A stretch of 64,000 nucleotides of DNA from Crambe crambe (Eukaryota; Porifera; Demospongiae; Poecilosclerida; Crambeidae): the NCBI GenBank assembly GCA_963924555.1, contig OZ004582.1, positions 3,534,001 to 3,598,000 on the forward strand. The letters are read 5' to 3'. Below, piece by piece: positions 41,141 to 52,349 of this stretch. The notes beneath the pieces were generated by a model. It searched no databases and was not told the origin of the DNA. It saw only the letters and a program-made list of their open reading frames with translations. The position numbers and the translations under genes are program-made. Within the stretch, counting starts at the first letter, position 1; each line of letters opens with the position of its first letter.

Positions 41141-41594
41141 CTAAGAGTCCGAGGGAAGCCAATAGCTATAGATATAACGCTAATAGCCAGTTACGGTAAC
41201 CGCAGCAGCCAGTGTGTAGGGGCTACGAATAATAGGATAGACGGTACCATGGCAGAATCAGAACAGACAAATGGAATAGCGTACTATAGGTATAGGCATG
41301 CAAGGTCGGTTGTAAGGTCATAAATACAGGGCCTATTTAAGCTACACAAGGTACTTATAGCATGATGGCAAAAGGAGTCAGCGGAATGCCAAGCACCTCA
41401 ATACAGAGCTCATAAAAATAAAAAAAATATGAAATAATAATGATGATAATAATAATAATAATAATAATAAAAAAGAAGAGAAGACATTCCTACTGTTGGG
41501 ACATAACACCACAACGGCTGAGCAAGCTGCTCACACTCGGCAAATAGCCTAATCCCATTGCACTGATGCAAGGTCTGCAAAAAAAAAAAAAAAA

Positions 41595-41880
41595 AAGCCA
41601 AAAGGGAGCTCACAAATAGGACAAGCTGTCCTGCAAGCTGCTCACTTGATAGGACAAGCTGTCCATTTGCAAGCTCTGCAAGCCGTGAATGACTGCTCCC
41701 TTAATAGGACAAGCTGTCCATATGCAAGCTCTGCAAAAGCCCCGAGCAGGCTGCTCACTTAGTAAGCTCTACAACAAGCAAGGGGACGAGCTGTCCACAT
41801 GCAAGCTGCGAGCATGTGGCTCACTTAGCAATCACCGGACAAGAGCCATGCATGATGCATGCAAGCTGTAAAATGTAAAA
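41595..41880 (+). repeat. degenerate tandem repeat (GGACAAGCTGTCC family)
   Basis: Repeated words GGACAAGCTGTCC, TGCAAGCTCTGCAA and GCTGCTCACTTA recur four or more times with a period near 55-60 bases. GGACAAGCTGTCC is itself nearly palindromic. An A-rich tract (41580-41596) precedes it and (AAT)n lies at 41445-41470. DIRS-type elements often carry complex internal repeats. Confidence 0.7.
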
Positions 41881-41953
41881 AAACAAACTAAAAAAAACTG
41901 CCACAAGCCTTGGGCAAGCATGCTAACCACAGAGGGAGTAGTGCCACGAGAAC

Positions 41954-42010
41954 AGAATTCGTGCTGATTGAGCTAGTTTGAGAGCTCAGAATTCGTGCTG
42001 ATTGAGCTGT
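41954..42010 (+). repeat. short direct repeat CAGAATTCGTGCTGATTGAGCT
   Basis: The motif AGAATTCGTGCTGATTGAGC occurs twice, 34 bases apart, immediately upstream of the reverse transcriptase frame. Confidence 0.75.
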
Positions 42011-42044
42011 ACCCAAATAAGGCAAAGCGCAACTCCTTTATCGA

Positions 42045-42805
42045 TAGAATATGCTATCAGCGAAGCAGCACCCACAAGTCATCGAGAGGTATCTGGACGA
42101 GGAAGTACACAAAGGCAACATAATTCACATCAACAGGTTTGGGGTTATCCCAAAAAAGCACCAACCGAGCAAGTGGAGACTAATCATATCTTACCCAGAT
42201 GAGGCGAGTGTGAATGATTCCCAACAGTGGCTCTTGGGAAAGGGGCTCTCATCACAAAGATTGACTAGTACCAGTCTGCCCGCAAGACCGTAGGTACTTA
42301 GGGATGAGATGGAATGGAGCAGTATACGTAGATGGCATGCTGCCATTTGGGCTGAGATCAGCACCAAAAATATTCAATGCTCTAGCTGATGCACTGGAAT
42401 GGTGTGTCTCTCAGGAAGGGATTTCTCCTATTATCACTATTTGGATGATTTTGCAGGATTGGCCCACCTGATTCAACGAGATGTCTAGATGCGCTCCATA
42501 CCCTTTCCAGGGTGTGTTCCGAATTAGGAGTTCCGTTGGCTCAGGAGAAACAGGATGGTCCTACAACCAAAATAGTGTTTCTAGGGATCTTGATTGAACT
42601 ACGTCTCCCAGAGGATAAGCTCAAGAGAATACTGGAGACGGTCACTCATTGGATCGGGAAGAAAACTTGCACAAAGAATGAGTTGGAATCACTGATTTGG
42701 GTCACTACATCATGCTTGCCAAGTAAATTCACCCAGGTCGATCCTTCATGAGGCGGGCCATATCCCTCCTGAAGGTAGCAAAATGCCACCACCACCATAT
42801 CCGCT
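42045..42805 (+). pseudogene. DIRS/Ngaro-type reverse transcriptase
   Basis: Pieces in three frames form an RT: VIERYLDEEVHKGNIIHINRF, GVIPKKHQPSKWRLIISYPD, then GMRWNGAVYVDGMLPFGLRSAPK (about 42305-42365), ADALEWCVSQEG, and the catalytic YHYLDDFAG (about 42438). A frameshift follows, then GPPDSTRCLDALHTLSRVCSEL, GVPLAQEKQDGPTTKIVFLGI, LRLPEDKLKRIL and MRRAISLLKVAKCHHHHIR. LPFGLRSAPKIF and HYLDDF followed by GVPLAxEK are typical of DIRS/Ngaro RT. About 25 residues around the SVND region are lost. The LDD motif is intact, but the copy has several frameshifts. Confidence 0.78.
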
Positions 42806-43266
42806 CATCTTGTGCAGAATCTGAAAAGGTTCAGCAAAAACTCAGTCAAGAATTGCAATCCAAGGCCAGTTTGTTAAATGAAACGGAATATAAACTTGTG
42901 GAAACTCGAAAGAAAATGCATTCAGTTCATAGAAACAGTAAAAAGAGACTAAATAGGCGAGAACGTGAATTAAATCAAGGGAAAAAGATGATTAAAGATT
43001 TACAGCACAAAGTCTCTCGTACTGAAACACAGGTCAGTGTAATGAAGGCAAAATTGGACCGCATTCGACACAGAGTTGCTTATTGGCGTGCTTGTTGTTA
43101 CGAGCTGCTTTCACTTAACGTTGGTGTTAAGAATGTGAAGCCTGTAATCAATGCTGTCTTAAAGGGAATTGCCCATAAACAGGTGGACCGTCTCCCTGGT
43201 AGAAGTGTGCTTCGTGATATAAACAGATGGAACAACAAAATTTGGGAAACATTTTTCGACATATGA
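42806..43266 (+). pseudogene. coiled-coil amino part of a multicopy unknown protein, fused to the RT
   Basis: Without a stop, the RT frame runs into a long coiled coil (CAESEKVQQKLSQELQSKAS, LVETRKKMHSVHRNSKKRLN, GKKMIKDLQHKVSRTETQ). A globular piece follows (CCYELLSLNVGVKNVKPVI, VLKGIAHKQVDRLPGRSVLRD). The fusion near 42805 creates one 172-codon frame (42748-43266) but probably reflects an insertion junction. The same protein continues downstream in other frames. Confidence 0.6.
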
Positions 43267-44975
43267 TATTTCAACTACTGACGGTTCATATAGTCTTGGT
43301 CTACGCCATGTTTTTTCGGGATCTAGTTGAGATATTGGACGACCTAAACGTGGTCAGGAAGGAAATTGCAAAGTCTGAAGTTTCTGGGAAGATCATATCA
43401 AAGATCAAAAATACCATGTCCGACAGACACGCAGCAGAAAAGCTATTTTCGCAGATTCTTAGTGAATACAGGCAGGACATCTTGCCGGATGTTGTGGCTG
43501 GATGGAACGATATGTATGATGAGGAACATGAGCAACTGACACGAATGAATAATTTCTTTTGTGGTTTACACTTTTTAGTTGGTCTTGCTGATGCAGCAGA
43601 AGCTACCCTAAAGGTATGGAGTCAACTTTTGGTGACAGTGAATCATCAGAGAATCGAAAATCATCTGGAACACAGTGCTTAATCAGAACTGCTTGCAAGG
43701 CATTTCATAGCCGTGGTTCAGAACAAGCAGGGTGTTCAACCCTTTTTCACACCTTTTTACGTCGCAAAGGAATTGATAAAGTTCCACCAGCTGCTTTTCG
43801 AGGCAATCGTTTTAACATCCTCTTCTATGATGCTGCTGGTGTGTACTACTTGAAGCCATATAAAAACATGGTGCTAATCTTAACCGACTTCTCCAAGCTG
43901 CTTTAACAGGTCTTCAATCTCACCGGATCATTGACAAGCTGGTGACTGGTCCTTTCTGGAGAGTGAAGTGTATACCAGTATGAAGGAAAAATTTGTTAAG
44001 TGGAGTGAAGATTCACAGTGTCTCATTGAAAACCATGAAACTCTATTTGATGATTGCACTACTACTGCCCATGACGAAGTTGCACAGTATCTGTTCCAGT
44101 CATCTGATAATGACTGTATTGTTCAAGAACTTCTTCAACTACTATTCAAGTCATTTTCATTGACAATAGGGAGGTTATTGATTGATCATTTACCTGGTGG
44201 TGAATTTCACAATGTAACAGATCCTGTCATTTTTCTTGAAACAAAATCTGTTCCAAAGGCAAATCTTAATCCAGAAAGAGATTTTGCCGTTCTAGATCGA
44301 CTAATGTCTCAGAAACCAAATGCAACATATATTGCATTGGAATCGTTATTGTTATATTCACACAACAAAACCTCAGCCTGGTTGCAATTGAAATCACCAG
44401 ATGAAAGAGAGAAGCTGCTCGCTCCATGACTTCTCTTCATAGAAAGACTTTTCTGAAACGTAGGGAGGAAATCGAAGCAAGGAGAATTGAAGCAATGGAG
44501 ATGCGAGAACGAGAAATGATGAAAAAGAAAACAAAAGAGCTGAAAACAAAGGAGGATTTAACACTAAGGGTCCAGCAATTCGGTTTGACCACATATGAAG
44601 AGATGCACACATCTCTTAAAAACATGTCATCCAAGAAAGAAAAGATCAATGCCCTAAAATTACAGATTAATTTCCGGAAGAAAGTTCTTGGGCAGGTCCA
44701 CACAGATAAAACTGTTTTTCAGTTTTCTGCTAACCGCAAACAGCTGTCAGAAATTATGTTTGGACAACCTCCAAAGGGATCCAGAACTTTTAATTTATCG
44801 ACGAATAGAGCATCTTTTTGAGTGTGGTGGCGAGGACGTATGGTTTCAAGGTACAGTCCTTGGATACAATAAGGAAGAAAAGTTTTATACTATTGCCTAT
44901 GATGATGAGGATGAACTCCACAGTTTCCCTCTATTGGATGATTTAGAAAAAGGAGAACTTATAATAATTCCATGA
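43230..44975 (+). pseudogene. body and Tudor-like tail of the same unknown protein family
   Basis: After a deletion the frame resumes STYDISTTDGSYSLGLRHVFSG (about 43255), LVEILDDLNVVRKEIAKSEV, SDRHAAEKLFSQIL, LTRMNNFFCGLHFLVGLADA. Other frames continue SSGTQCLIRTACKAFHSRGS, RRKGIDKVPPAAFRGNRFNI, then (43968-44429) SLTIGRLLIDHLPGGEFHNV and YIALESLLLYSHNKTSAW. A charged helix (KRREEIEARRIEAMEMRERE) comes next and finally EHLFECGGEDVWFQGTVLGYN, FYTIAYDDEDELHSFPLLDD to 44975, a Tudor/chromo-barrel-like fold. TTDG and SDRH could be catalytic acids of a transposase, but that is speculative. I recall this as an unnamed multicopy family of marine invertebrates. Confidence 0.55.
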
Positions 44976-46140
44976 CATTGTATATACAATTTCATTAGTG
45001 AATTTTTAATAATAATATTGTTGAATTATATGATGTTTTAATTACTCCATGAAAAAGCCCATGTTCCAAGCTTTCGAATGATATGCTTGAAAGTGACTTA
45101 CGACCTCTTCTAGAAGAATAATGATTATTATTAGACCGTATATATTATATTACGTGTGCCACACCCCTATCGTTTAAATAGTACTCTAGTTCAGAGAAAT
45201 TTTTCTTGGACTGCATAACTTTTCTCCATCAAATCTCTGCAAGTAGGTGACAGAAATGCTTGATGCCATATATCATTACTTTTGAAGTTATTTTTTCTTC
45301 CGGTATCGCTACTGGTATGCTCCAGTTGCATGTGCATACGCTCCATCCCCCCCATTTAGGGGGGATTTGCTATACTTTCGGGCACGTCCGTTACACAAAT
45401 TGTAATAAACATTACATCATCGTAATTTTGAGAGATGAGCAGCTAGCTCTAGAATGTCTGCGCTAGTGGTATACCATTCATCTGTGACCACCATTTAGCA
45501 ACAGTAGCATTTCCTGTCTGGCCACATTGTGTGTAGAGGATAAACAGTGGAGATAGCAGAAAAACATATCGACAGGCTTGGGAATACACTGTCACATCAT
45601 GACCTGCAAGGACTGCTCTCCACAACTGGTCTTCTAAGCACTGTCTCACCTTTGTAACATCAGTGTGTGCAAAGCAACGACTATGTAATGATTTTTTGCA
45701 ACAGAACTCCATCAGCTACTTCAAAATCAGCAGAATAGCTAACTGCTTGAGACTATACAGACATGATACTTGGCATTTACTAACTACACAACTATAGGTT
45801 AGGTATAGGGAGTGCATAAACAGTGGGACATGCATATACTTACTAGTCTCACAGGCCAGCTGACTGCACAACTCTTTTTTTCTTCTTCACAGAACAGGAA
45901 AAAATAGCGTCTGGCACATCAGTCTACAATGTCTGGAGATGCTGACCATAAAGTTAAAACAGAGTGGGCTACATATAACAAGGCCTGGATGAATCCTATA
46001 GTCTGGACTCTGGATCTAACCAGCAGTAGCTAATAGCCTTGAGGGCTGTCACCCTAGCCCAGACTTAGAGGACAAGTCAAAGGTGATAACTAGTGCAGCT
46101 GCAACCTTACAGACATCATTGAGTTGCCTAGATACGCTAG
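44976..46140. other. non-coding stretch with one small unexplained ORF
   Basis: No gene is supported. A palindrome CCCCCCCATTTAGGGGGGAT lies at 45347-45366. A minus-strand frame at 45712-45449 (FAHTDVTKVRQCLEDQLWRA, YVFLLSPLFILYTQCGQTG) looks protein-like but is unrecognised. Confidence 0.3.
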
Positions 46141-46149
46141 TTGCATAGC

Positions 46150-46350
46150 GTGATGATGTAGCTATCTAAACATTACAGAGCTAGCTAGCTATGGGAATGA
46201 TGTTGAATGTAGCTATCTAAACATCTAAACATTACCTAGCTATGGGAATGTCGTTGAGAAGCTACCACACCAATTTTGCGATGATGTAGCTATCTAAAAA
46301 TTACCTAGCTATGGGAATGATGTTGAGAAGCTACCACACCAATTTAGCAA
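46150..46350. repeat. three-unit tandem repeat, 60-75 bp unit
   Basis: Units share GATGTAGCTATCTAAA, ATTACCTAGCTATGGGAATG and GTTGAGAAGCTACCACACCA in the same order, with the first unit diverged and shorter. The sequence is non-coding. Confidence 0.85.
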
Positions 46351-46359
46351 TAAAAGTTA

Positions 46360-47740
46360 GGCACGCAGCCTTTGAAGTACCACAATGTACTAACTGGTGG
46401 TTTCCTTTTGATGTAACACTCAAATAGATGTACTGTCAGATGAATGTTTCCAACTATTCATTGTCATTAACCCTCAGGGCATTGTTTTGTCCGTGTCTCT
46501 GTCTGACACACCTCATCTAGGAGCTAGCGCACTTATACAGTTCAAACAGCTACAAGCACACAGCAGCTGATAAGTTATTGATTTAAAAAAAGCAATTGTG
46601 CTGTCTTTGAAAAACAGTGTCTTTCTTTATAGCAACCAAGAGGTGATGAGGCGTGGCCAAGAAGCATATCTCTCTTTTATCACACTGACATCAGACAGTT
46701 GAAAGATGCACCTGAACAGTTGAAAATTCAGGATAGCTAAGCTGGTGAAGAGTCATTCTCTAGTCAGTCGAAAATGTCAAAGTTTGATGGACAGTTTGTG
46801 CACACACATGCTTCTGGATCTAGGATCACACGTGCTATGAAAATCATATACAAGGTTGAGATAGCTACGGTTTATCTATGAACCTACAATAGTGCAGTAA
46901 CACCATTCAACTGTGATCACCACCTTCAGTGTTACCACCCTCAGGCAGGATCAAAGAGCACTACAGTAAGGGCACAGACTTCCACGTATGTATGCTTGCA
47001 GAAGCGTAAAATCTATCATTGCCCTCCTTACAGTATAAGGAATAGATAGTGACCTAAGAAACTTGATCCTATACAATCTATACAGTTGTGTAAACCATAG
47101 GACAAACTGTATCCACCTATTCCCCAAAGCTTCCTGACAACCAACCTGCAATGGACAGTAGTTTGCAGAACAGTTGTCGTGCACAAGGCAGCAGCTCTGT
47201 ATGAAAATGTTCCCAAGCCACAAATACTACAAGGCCACCACCTATCCCTGCCTGATGCATGGCAAACTACTACAGCAAGTTTCCCACCGCTAGAGCCTTT
47301 AGACCAAGCATTCTTGTGTTCAAGGAAATCACCCAGGTCTATGTACACTGTGGCTCAGTAGAACAAAAGTTTTGTGTCAACTGTGGTTTAAGACCTCTGG
47401 CTTTGCAAGGCAAAGGTGAGGAAACTGCTGTACATATGGACTAAACAAACCTCTGACCTCAACATTTAGCTATCTCTTTTTATGGCAAACTTTATGCTAT
47501 CTCCTTAGCATGTCCTCGGGCGTATCAATAACCCGTGTAGTATACAAATAATAAGTTAACCTGAAAGTTTACCTTGAGAAATTCAATGTCAGTTGCTCGG
47601 TGTATAGGACTCACCTACACCCAAACCAGACAAGGACAGTACTAAACCAGGGCATGCAAGCCTATACAAATACAATTAACAATCACTGAACCAACTAATT
47701 CAGGAGCAATAAATGTAGAGATTGTTTATTTGGGGAACAA
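46360..47740. other. stretch without a recognised gene
   Basis: Opposing short frames near 46951-47444 (for example VHCGSVEQKFCVNCGLRPLA on the plus strand near 47330-47410) are unrecognised and have no splice support. The remainder has stops in all frames. Confidence 0.3.
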
Positions 47741-47799
47741 AACATAATCACCTTCAGTACCAGCAGTAATTTTTCCAATATTTAAAAGAAAATCATCCA

Positions 47800-48150
47800 G
47801 TCCAAGTAAGCGACATGTGTCAGCATAACTGTCCTGCACTGTGGAGATCGACTTTCTTCATTTTGGTTGTCATCCCTGTACCACGTATCAACACAATTTT
47901 CACATCCAATGATCCTTTTGCAGCATCATGAAAATATTGGTGGCTTCATTATTTCATGGCATACAAAGCACTTAAAATTTTCCACTAGCAATCTTCGAAG
48001 GGATAATGGAAATCTTAATGTATCTTGAACTTCAAGTAAAGAATCAACTTGGCTTTTGATAGCCTTAATGTTTTTGTCGATGTCACAGTAGCTAGCAAAT
48101 ATCTTCCTGCTCCCCACCTTCCAAAACTTTAACCCTGCATGCAAACACAA
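47800..48150 (-). pseudogene. RING-finger-like fragment 1
   Basis: The minus strand reads SLRRLLVENFKCFVCHEIMKPP, IFS, an in-frame TGA, then CCKRIIGCENCVDTWYRDD and PQCRTVMLTHVAYLDWM. C-x2-C...CC...GCxxC...PxCR is a RING/U-box-like arrangement, with CC-x-x-x-IGCExCV typical of a sponge multicopy group. An amphipathic helix (DIDKNIKAIKSQVDSLLEVQ) precedes it. The TGA between the first and second metal ligands makes it a pseudogene. It is a homologue of the fragment at 53664. Confidence 0.65.
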
Positions 48151-48159
48151 GTGTAGATT

Positions 48160-48890
48160 AGATCAGTAGCTTATAACTTGTTAATTGATGAAGAATGCTA
48201 ATTCAGTTCCACACTATGGCACAGTACCATACAAGTTGGAAAATCCAATTACTTGCAAAACACAGCTTATCCACTCAAACTATAGCATCGCTCAAATACT
48301 TTACTCAGGCTCACCATCGGTGCCTGAACTGTCCTCAATTCTCATTCCGTCTGCCGTTATTAAAATGAAACTGTTTGATGACATGAGATAAGTACATGAC
48401 ATTAGTGGTTGATTTATTGACATCCACAAATGTTTGGCTTATTAGCTTGATGGTTAATACTGTCCCTTGGATGATCTTAACATTAATAGAACTTCCTTTT
48501 TTCATTCCAACTGGAATGGGTTTCCTGTCGATGTCATGGACAACACTCTACCCTATTGGGTACATCATTTGAACATGGTGAGCCCTCAACTGAAAGTCTA
48601 GTAATAAGATATCCAACATCACTTGAAAAGTCGAATGTTCGATTTCTGCTATCAACCAGAAGTTTCACGAAGCCATACACTATTGATGTTAAACTGGAAA
48701 ACATGCTAAAATCTGCAATGAAACATTTTTTTAACGTTTACCGAAAAAATCCTGGCCACTACAGTTGGAGTCACTTGGTCAACTCCTGGCCACCTCTAAC
48801 CAGAGTTACTTCGGGTGGTGAAGGTATCCCGGAGTGGCTAGGGCCCTCTAAAGAATCCATCTTCATCTAGATAGCAGCTCGCTCGATACT
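48160..48890 (+). other. unrecognised open frames
   Basis: The frame 48556-48870 encodes SLVIRYPTSLEKSNVRFLL and NVYRKNPGHYSWSHLVNSWP with protein-like composition but no recognised motif. 48185-48391 is a second candidate. They lie between a RING-like fragment (minus) and an integrase-like fragment (plus). Confidence 0.25.
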
Positions 48891-48949
48891 GCTGCGCATG
48901 TGCTGTAATGCACTTCTGCATGCGTGGGCTGTTTATTGTAGAAGAAAAG

Positions 48950-49120
48950 CAGAGTCACTGTGATGTTAGTAAAATATTGAAGACTGCATTTCCCCAGGTG
49001 TCCAGGGGATTGAGCTGGAGAAGCGTCCGAAGATACTGCAAAGAAGAAAACATTCACAAAACTTCTAGACTGGAAGAGCATTCGGTTAACAGGCAAAAGG
49101 TAAATGCAGCTCCATAACTC
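48950..49120 (+). pseudogene. amino-terminal scrap of an integrase-core family protein
   Basis: The frame reads ILKTAFPQVSRGLSWRSVRRYC, KEENIHKTSRLEEHSVNRQKV. GLSWRSVRRYCxxxxIH is the conserved amino segment that precedes an integrase core in a widespread animal/algal repeat family, the same family as 54097-55280. The core itself is absent here. Confidence 0.5.
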
Positions 49121-49129
49121 AGGATCTCT

Positions 49130-50480
49130 GTGCAGGCCGCACGGCTTGCAAAAAAACATGTCCCATTCATTTAGTTGCAGTATAGCTATTGGCTTTTTAC
49201 TATGGTCCTGCTATTTGTGCTACTTCACTATAATCCTGCTAATTTTGTGAGAGTAATAGCTTGCTATTGAGTAATAATCCGTGCTATTTGCTATTGTGTT
49301 TACACCCTAGGTCATCGCCAAAATAAAATACAAACATAATTAGTAGTACCCCCAATTGACACTTTAGGGCTCGCTCACTCAACCCTATTTTATGCGGTAG
49401 CACTCTCTATGTAGGGTTAGTACAGAATGGGCGTGGCTTCTTTCACAAACTAGACTCTTCGATTCTTGCTACAGGCTCAACTAAACTTCTTACATCTGGA
49501 AAGCAATGCTCAAACTCCTCCAGAACAGTGTCAACAATCAGCATCAGCCGCCATCTAAATCTAAAATTTCTATGATTCGTTAATCAGATTCATCTTCTTT
49601 GATGGCTGTAACTTTGTGATTCTTTCTACTTGTGCAGTTATAACCACACATACACAAAAAGAATCACTCCTATTAAATAACTTTTCATTACTATTAAAAT
49701 GGCATCATTTGTAAAAGAAAAATATATAAGAAGTAAAACAAGTGAAAGGAAAAACTTATGAAGACCATATAGGATTAGTCTGTACTTTAACCTATAGTAG
49801 TTTCTGTGAACAAACATCAAATAGCTAGTGGCATGGAGTGAAGATTCCATCACAGCACTGCATGCCTGTGCATGTGTGTGTCTTTGTATGCTACATCATA
49901 ATTAGCTAGCTCTTCACACTCCAAACTCAACACGAAACAAAGAGGACATGATAGTACAACAAGTTCCTTAGTCAGCTTACTACACTGAAACATTGTAGCC
50001 ATCCCTTATTAGAAAATTGTTGCAAAAAAAACAACAAAAAACAAAACAAACAACACAAAGAAGGAGAACAAGACATTTAACAACTTAACTATTGCCAGAC
50101 TAATTGAGATAAATGTAGAAAAATTATTGGTAAAGGGTTACCTCGTCTAAACGATCCGGAACTTGCAAAATCAATCTTCAATTTATTGCATAATGGCGGT
50201 AGAAATATTTAAGATGAGACTATCCACACTATAATGTGAAAATTTGGACTTTGGACATGCTGTGAAGATGTGATGTGTATCCTTCATGATATAGAATATC
50301 TTCTGGCCCAAATATCCACTGACCCTTCAGTCTTTGTACAATTTCTGTTTGTGCATATTGGTATTGCACTGAATCATAAAACTTCGTGCGCATGCACATG
50401 CGTTCAATTTTCAGAAAATTAAAAATAGCTATTCACTTGCAATTGGAAAACTAGATCACCTATTAGTGCCAACAGTAGCT
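49130..50480. other. non-coding stretch
   Basis: AT-rich, with an A/C-rich patch at 50025-50060 (CAAAAAAAACAACAAAAAAC). I see no gene, RNA or terminal repeat. Confidence 0.45.
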
Positions 50481-50534
50481 ACACCTATTGATATCTAGTC
50501 AGAAATCAAAAGATAGAATATAGCTATAATATCT

Positions 50535-50745
50535 GTAGTGTTGCTTGACTTAGAGTAGAAAAGTAGAACTTGGAGTAGAAAATCAGAAATCAGAGGATGG
50601 AAAATAGCATGCATCTGTAGCATTGCAAGCTTAAACTTGGAGTAGAAAATCAGAAATCGCATCTGTAGTATTGCTTAAACTTGGAGTAGAAAATCAGAAG
50701 ATAGAAAATAGATATTAGCTACCTTTAGCATTGCTTGAACTTGGA
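50535..50745. repeat. tandem repeat of GAGTAGAAAATCAGAA units
   Basis: Four to five imperfect units contain ACTTGGAGTAGAAAATCAGA, a variable GATAGAAAATAG part and CATCTGTAGCATTGCTTAAA, with a period of about 55-75 bases. It directly precedes the BEL/Pao Gag fragment. Confidence 0.8.
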
Positions 50746-50799
50746 GGTGAGTGGCCAATCAACATTCAATGTAATAGAAAATGGAAGAATGAAAGTAAT

Positions 50800-51330
50800 C
50801 ACTAATAACCGCAACAGCAAAGGCTCTGCATAATCTGTACGATCGTGTGGAATCGAACATCCGGGGACTGAGGTCTCTTGGAGTGGACTCAAAGACCTAT
50901 GGGAGTCTGTTTTGCTCAGCAAGCTGCCCTCAGATGTACACCTACTTGTGAGCCGAGAGATAAGTGAGGATGACTGGACATTGGACGCCTTACTAGAGAG
51001 ATTGGAGCGCGAGGTAGTGGCCAGGGAGCGTGCCGGAGGTAATCATGTCCGTGAGCGAACTGCCCCCACTGGAGCTACACTCGTCAACCCAAGCTCCCCA
51101 CATGTTGCTACTGTCAGCAGAACCACTCATCGAACAGCTGCCGGAACATTGCAGACGTGGAAGAACGCAAGAAGATTCTGAGAAAGGGTGGTCGGTGTTA
51201 TACTTGCCTGAGACGTGGTCATGTTAGCCGTAACTGTCGGTCCACCACCAAGGGCAAGCACCACTGCAGTATTTGTTCCTCCGAGCTGCCGAAGAATACC
51301 TAGATTGGGATCAGGACTGAATCCAGCGGC
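50800..51330 (+). pseudogene. BEL/Pao Gag fragment with zinc knuckle
   Basis: The reading begins near 50815 (LHNLYDRVESNIRGLRSLGV, partly out of frame). It continues LLSKLPSDVHLLVSREISED, WTLDALLERLEREVVARERA (50912-51181). After a frameshift it reads ILRKGGRCYTCLRRGHVSRNC and HHCSICSS. LYDxVExxIRxLxxLGV and SKLPxxVxLxxSRxxxxDxW match the Gag-like part of BEL/Pao retrotransposons, and CYTCLRRGHxSRNC is a CCHC knuckle. The protease part continues at 51440. Confidence 0.78.
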
Positions 51331-51410
51331 ACCTGTCTTCCCATCCTCTTCCAACCTGTTGACCGTAGCTAATCAATTGGTACTGCTTAAGACTGCTCTC
51401 ACTGGTATCT

Positions 51411-52151
51411 ATGACCCCTGGACAGTGGAGTCAACATTCCTACATCTCGAGCCGAGTCAAAGAGGCACTGCATCTTGTTCCAGAAGATGAATGTCAGCTA
51501 GCTATTGCTGCCTTTGGTAGCAAGCGAAGTGGAGCACAGAGGTGTGAAGTTGTCCATGTACGATTGAAGGCTCACCAAGGATCAGATGCTGAATTGATGC
51601 TGCTGACAGTTCCCTACATTTGCGAGCCTTTATCTGTACAGCCCATTTCCCTGTGTCAAGAGCACTACAGTCACCTCTCACGTCTCAAGCTAGCTGATAA
51701 CTCTGATGGGAGCACACCTATGGAAGTCGATGTGCTAATTGGTTCCGACTTCTATTGGCAATTGATGACTGGTGACATACGGCGTGGTGAAGAAGGACCT
51801 GTTGCTCTTCACAGTAGATTTGGTTGGGTGTTATCCGGTCCTGTCTCCTTTCCTAACCCAGAAATGTCTTCTGTGAACCTTGTAACCACTCACACCCTCC
51901 GAGTTGACACTGAGCCTGAAAGCCTGTGGAAGCTGGACGACCACCTTCATTCCTTTTGGAACCTTGAGTCTTTGGGCATAATAGAGGAATTCAACCACAA
52001 GATACGCTTTGATGGAGGAAGGTATAAAGTATCCTTGCCATGGAGAGAATACCACAAACCTTTGCCCGCGAACTACGAGCTGGCCATGAAGAGACTGAGA
52101 GGCCTGCATAGGAGACTCCGTCAAGACCCAGCTGTAGGGAGCACTATTTAG
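51411..52151 (+). pseudogene. BEL/Pao protease and start of reverse transcriptase
   Basis: The frame reads RVKEALHLVPEDECQLAIAAFG, VHVRLKAHQGSDAELMLLTVP, MEVDVLIGSDFYWQLMTGDI, SRFGWVLSGPV, then SLWKLDDHLHSFWNLESLGI and PWREYHKPLPANYELAMKRL. VLIGSDFYWxLMTG and FGWVLSGP are signature BEL/Pao protease-region blocks, and WREYHxPLPxNYxLxxxRL begins the RT domain. The frame stops at 52151, right where MITE-like sequence starts, so the element was cut off there. Confidence 0.88.
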
Positions 52152-52262
52152 AGTAGATTCGTTTTTTGCTGACTGCTTGTTCCATGCTGAAGACTGTGAA
52201 GTTCTCTGAGAAAATGAGGAGGCCACCGCCTCCTCTGCCTCAATGGTAGTTACGCCCCTGCA
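52150..52262. mobile_element. MITE end truncating the BEL element
   Basis: GAGGAGGCCACCGCCTCCTC (a palindrome) is followed by TGCCTCAATGGTAGTTACGCCCCTG. The inner GAGGAGG/CCTCCTC and the end TAGTTACGCCC match the right end of the MITE at 8362-8656, where TAGTTACGCCCTTG occurs. The left boundary probably coincides with the BEL stop at about 52150. Confidence 0.5.
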
Positions 52263-52349
52263 TGTAGCTAGCTACGTAGTATCATCCAATGCTTATATTT
52301 ATACTTCATTGTTATTGTGAAATGTGATAGTGTACAGGTGGCTCTTGAC

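Noticed and set aside
44394-44703. Minus-strand frames rich in Phe/Ser (44394-44703)
   Set aside because: Antisense of the charged helix in the plus-strand unknown protein.
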